Origin: Spirochaetaceae bacterium
GTDB lineage: Bacteria > Spirochaetota > Spirochaetia > DSM-27196 > SKKC01
Assembly (NCBI GenBank): GCA_003552745.1
Contig: PUOG01000082.1
Coordinates: 1-19,085 of the forward strand
Reading direction: 5' to 3'
Length of the DNA stretch: 19,085 bases
This document shows, piece after piece, positions 16,810 to 19,085 of the stretch; within the stretch, counting starts at the first letter, position 1; each line of letters begins with the position of its first letter. The translations under genes were made by a program, and so were the position numbers. Below the pieces are notes generated by a model, which was not told the origin of the DNA, did not search any database, and was given only the letters and a program-made list of their open reading frames with translations.

Positions 16810-17505
16810 TCAGTTCCTTCCAACACCGGTCTCGAGCACGAGTATACGGTTGCGTGCGAGCTTCGTCCATTCGCTATCGGAATACTCGGAAACGAGGGTA
16901 TCGTAGTGATCACGAGCCGCGTCGTCATCGCCGAGCTGCTCCTGAAGCCGCCCTGCCGAGAACAGCGCTCGTGCCCGTAACGGATTGCGTGCCTCGCGCT
17001 CCTCGGCGAGATCGATATACGTTTCGAACGCCCGCTCGAGGTTGCCGCCCTGCTCCCACGCCACAGCCTCGTTTGACAAGGCAATCAACGCGAGATGCGA
17101 ATCGGGAAACCGTTCCGAAAGTGCACGGAAGTCGGCGGCAGCCTCCTCCCATCGCTCCTCTTCGAGATGCATTCTGCCGCGGATGAAAAGGGCGCGCTGA
17201 GCGGAATACAGGCGGGAGTAGTCCGCGATCACCTCGTCGAGCGTGCCCATAATCTCCGCTTCGATCGATTCACGGTCGTCGCCCTCCGCGGCAATCCACT
17301 CGTCATACCGGTCCGCCGCTCGTTCGACGAGCCTGAGAGACTCCTCGAGTCGCCGATCTCGCACCTCGACGACCACCACGACGACAACAATCGCCACAGC
17401 GGCGGTTATCGCCCCAAGGAGCAACCAACGTCGATTACGCGACATGAACGCCGTCAGCCACTCTACGAACTTCTCTCGTTTCGTCAGTTCGGTTTTCTGC
17501 TTCAT
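16810..17505 (-). CDS. Single-pass membrane TPR protein
   Basis: 231 residues. A basic N-terminus (1-26) precedes one very hydrophobic helix (27-47, a run of Val, Ile and Ala). After that come TPR-like helix pairs: YSAQRALFIRGRMHLEEERWEEAAADFRAL, LALIALSNEAVAWEQGGNLERAFETYIDLAEE and RARALFSAGRLQEQLGDDDAARDHYDTLVSEY. The topology (N-in, TPR outside) resembles YfgM/YbgF-type proteins that scaffold envelope complexes. GAGGT with an 8-base spacer overlaps the stop of the upstream sigma-54 gene, and the cyclase starts 19 bases downstream. It may contact the CHASE2 receptor, but this is inference from position. Confidence 0.8.
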   Translation of the reverse strand: MKQKTELTKREKFVEWLTAFMSRNRRWLLLGAITAAVAIVVVVVVVEVRDRRLEESLRLVERAADRYDEWIAAEGDDRESIEAEIMGTLDEVIADYSRLYSAQRALFIRGRMHLEEERWEEAAADFRALSERFPDSHLALIALSNEAVAWEQGGNLERAFETYIDLAEEREARNPLRARALFSAGRLQEQLGDDDAARDHYDTLVSEYSDSEWTKLARNRILVLETGVGRN

Positions 17506-17517
17506 TCGTCCTTACCT

Positions 17518-19026
17518 CTACCTCTTGATGCCCAGTTCTTTCACCAATCGCGACAGATAGGTCCGCTGTATTCCAAGCTCCTTCGCGGCGTTCGTCTGAT
17601 TCCAACGATGCCGCTCGAGCGTACTTCGGATAAACTGGCGCTTAAACTGTGTAATGGAGTCCTTCAGGCTCTTGCCTTGATATGTTTCGTCACTTCCACG
17701 TTCGCCGGTGTGCAGCACGAGATCCGACGGGCCGATATACTCGTCCTGACAGATCACGACGGCTCGCTCCACCGCATTCTCCAGCTCCCTCACGTTTCCG
17801 GGCCACGAATACGACAAGAGAGTCTCCACCGCCTCCTCGCTGAAACCACGAATCTGCTTCTTCGTCTCCGCATTAAAGCGTTTCAAGAAGAACTCCGCGA
17901 GCTCGGTAATATCTTCCGGTCGCTCTCGCAGCGGCGGGATATACAACGGCAGGACGTTCAGCCGGTAGTAAAGATCCCGACGAAAGCTGCCTTCATCGAC
18001 CGCCCGTTCAATATCGCGATTGGTCGCGGCAACGATTCGCACGTCGACTGATCGGGTTTCGCTCGAGCCGAGTTTCTCGAAGCTGCGTTCCTGGAGTACC
18101 CGCAGCAGCTTAGCCTGTATCGCAAGGGGAACATCGCCGATTTCGTCAAGGAATATCGTTCCTCCGTCGGCGAGTTCGAAACGTCCGATTCGATCGGAAG
18201 CTGCATCGGTGAATGCGCCTTTCACATGTCCGAACAGCTCGCTCTCAAGAAGCGTTTCCGGCAGCGCGGCGCAGTTTACCCGAACGAATGGTCCGGAGTT
18301 CCGGTGCGACTGCAGGTGTAGCTGCTCGGCGAAGAGTTCTTTCCCTACACCGCTTTCCCCGAGAATCAACACCGACGAATCGGTAGGTGCTACACGGCTC
18401 ACCAGCGTCAATCGGTCCTTGAGCGTCGGGCTCCTCGAAATAAGAGTATGGTAGCCCTTCTCCGTCGTAATCTGATCGCTGAGTACATCCAACTGATCAC
18501 GTACTCGCTGGAACGAGCGTGCGTTCTGAAGCGCGAGCGCGGCCTGATTCGCAAAAATCTCGAGCCACCACAGATCTACTTCGGTAAACGGTTTGCCGCC
18601 TCGCTTGTTCAGGATCTCGATGACACCGACGACCTGCTCCTTAACCCGCATCGGGACCGCGAGTATCGAGCGCGTCTCGAATCCAACCGCACGGCTTATA
18701 TCGGCGAAAAAGCGAGGATCTTCCTGAACATCGTTTACGGTCAGCGATCGGTTATTCTCGAACACCCAGCCGGCGATGCCCTCTCCTTTGTCCAGCGAGA
18801 AACTGGCCACATCGGCAGCCTTCGACCCGATCGCCACCTCGAAATAGAGCCTCTGATTGTCCGGATTCACGAGCAACAGCGAGGATGCCTCGCCGTCGGT
18901 CAATCGTGTCGCTGATTCCACGATCCTCGTAAGAAGCGAATTGGGATCCGAATAGTCGCTGTTAATCAGCGTGTTCAGCTCTATGAGCGTTTCAAACCGC
19001 TCGGGATCGACCCTCTCTGAGAACAT
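17518..19026 (-). CDS. GAF-domain sigma-54 transcription activator (NtrC/NifA family)
   Basis: Enhancer-binding ATPase that opens sigma-54 promoters. 502 residues: a GAF sensor (about 10-170) ending in a Asn140-Lys141...Phe147...Asp151 motif; an AAA+ core with Walker A GESGVGKE (223-230), a GAFTDA loop (270-275, Asp in place of the usual Gly), Walker B IFLDEIG (291-297), sensor I AATN (333-336), FRRDLYYRLNV (348-358) and WPGNVRELENAVERAV (408-423); and a Fis-type helix-turn-helix (476-500, NQTNAAKELGIQRTYLSRL). There is no receiver domain, so control is by the GAF ligand, like NifA. The start is ATG 19024-19026; an in-frame TAG at 19056-19054 rules out a longer form. It is the first gene of the minus-strand operon. 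Confidence 0.95.
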   Translation of the reverse strand: MFSERVDPERFETLIELNTLINSDYSDPNSLLTRIVESATRLTDGEASSLLLVNPDNQRLYFEVAIGSKAADVASFSLDKGEGIAGWVFENNRSLTVNDVQEDPRFFADISRAVGFETRSILAVPMRVKEQVVGVIEILNKRGGKPFTEVDLWWLEIFANQAALALQNARSFQRVRDQLDVLSDQITTEKGYHTLISRSPTLKDRLTLVSRVAPTDSSVLILGESGVGKELFAEQLHLQSHRNSGPFVRVNCAALPETLLESELFGHVKGAFTDAASDRIGRFELADGGTIFLDEIGDVPLAIQAKLLRVLQERSFEKLGSSETRSVDVRIVAATNRDIERAVDEGSFRRDLYYRLNVLPLYIPPLRERPEDITELAEFFLKRFNAETKKQIRGFSEEAVETLLSYSWPGNVRELENAVERAVVICQDEYIGPSDLVLHTGERGSDETYQGKSLKDSITQFKRQFIRSTLERHRWNQTNAAKELGIQRTYLSRLVKELGIKR

Positions 19027-19038
19027 TCGACATCCGGC

Positions 19039-19054
19039 GGCGCTTCGAAGCGCC
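19039..19054. promoter_or_regulatory. Perfect 16-base palindrome in the leader of the sigma-54 activator gene
   Basis: GGCGCTTCGAAGCGCC is a perfect inverted repeat beginning 12 bases before the activator ATG. It can be a dimer operator or an RNA hairpin that masks the weak ribosome site. It is followed on the minus strand by GCCGGATG rather than by Ts, so it is not a standard terminator. Confidence 0.45.
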
Positions 19055-19085
19055 TACATCGTATCTTTTTCTTTGAGCATATCGC
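19054..19085 (-). other. Possible 3' end of an upstream minus-strand gene
   Basis: On the minus strand an open frame enters from the window edge and ends ...MLKEKDTM with TAG at 19056-19054, directly before the palindrome. It may be the tail of a preceding gene or a chance frame; too little sequence is present to decide. Confidence 0.2.

Noticed and set aside
16791..17084. 98-residue N-terminal extension of the cyclase frame
   Set aside because: It overlaps the TPR gene on the same strand, has no membrane or domain signal, and ATG 16790 has a strong GGAGG at the right spacing.
17095..18051. 318-residue plus-strand open frame
   Set aside because: It is antisense to the TPR and sigma-54 genes, whose domains are certain, and its translation has no recognisable fold.
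19027..19085. Terminator made of the 19039 palindrome plus the TCTTTTTCTTT stretch on the plus strand
   Set aside because: The T-rich stretch begins 10 bases after the stem, and no plus-strand gene ends here.

Overview
This 19 kb window looks like chromosomal DNA from a free-living member of the Spirochaetales (Spirochaeta or Treponema relatives). Three things support this: the run dnaG, rpoD, coiled-coil zinc-ribbon protein, TPR protein, mreB, mreC, mreD, mrdA, which from memory matches the treponemal order; an outer-membrane type OmpA domain on FlgD-like repeats; and a moderately GC-rich, densely packed layout. No insertion sequence, phage gene, CRISPR array or tRNA was seen. The species cannot be named from the sequence alone.

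Left half, plus strand (1-12367). The window opens inside a large surface or periplasmic protein with at least five FlgD-type Ig repeats and a C-terminal OmpA domain. Next come DNA primase (dnaG, with an eroded zinc site) and the primary sigma factor (rpoD), which overlap by 14 bases, then a coiled-coil zinc-ribbon protein with a very acidic tail. The RNase P RNA gene (rnpB, about 6632-7067) follows. A good sigma-70 type promoter immediately after it fires into a cell-shape operon: membrane TPR protein, mreB, mreC, mreD and penicillin-binding protein 2 (mrdA). RodA, the usual partner of PBP2, is not next to it.

Right half, minus strand (12371-19085). Reading leftward from the right edge are a GAF/AAA+/Fis sigma-54 activator, a single-pass TPR protein, a CHASE2 class III adenylate cyclase, an unknown lipoprotein, a 33-residue micro-gene, a 97-residue three-helix membrane protein, and mazG. 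Gaps are 12 and 19 bases, two junctions are ATGA overlaps, and each start I could check has a plausible ribosome site, so the first six genes look like one operon. mazG probably also has its own promoter. It converges on mrdA with only 3 bases between the stop codons.

The most interesting points are these. The operon pairs a class IIIb-type, CHASE2-sensing adenylate cyclase with a sigma-54 activator whose GAF domain carries most of the NK...F...D cyclic-nucleotide signature, together with a lipoprotein, a TPR protein and two tiny genes of unknown role; this could be a self-contained envelope-to-sigma-54 signalling module. The primase has lost three of its four zinc ligands. A previously easy-to-miss 33-codon gene is translationally coupled to the small membrane protein. 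A perfect 14-base tandem repeat sits upstream of mazG.
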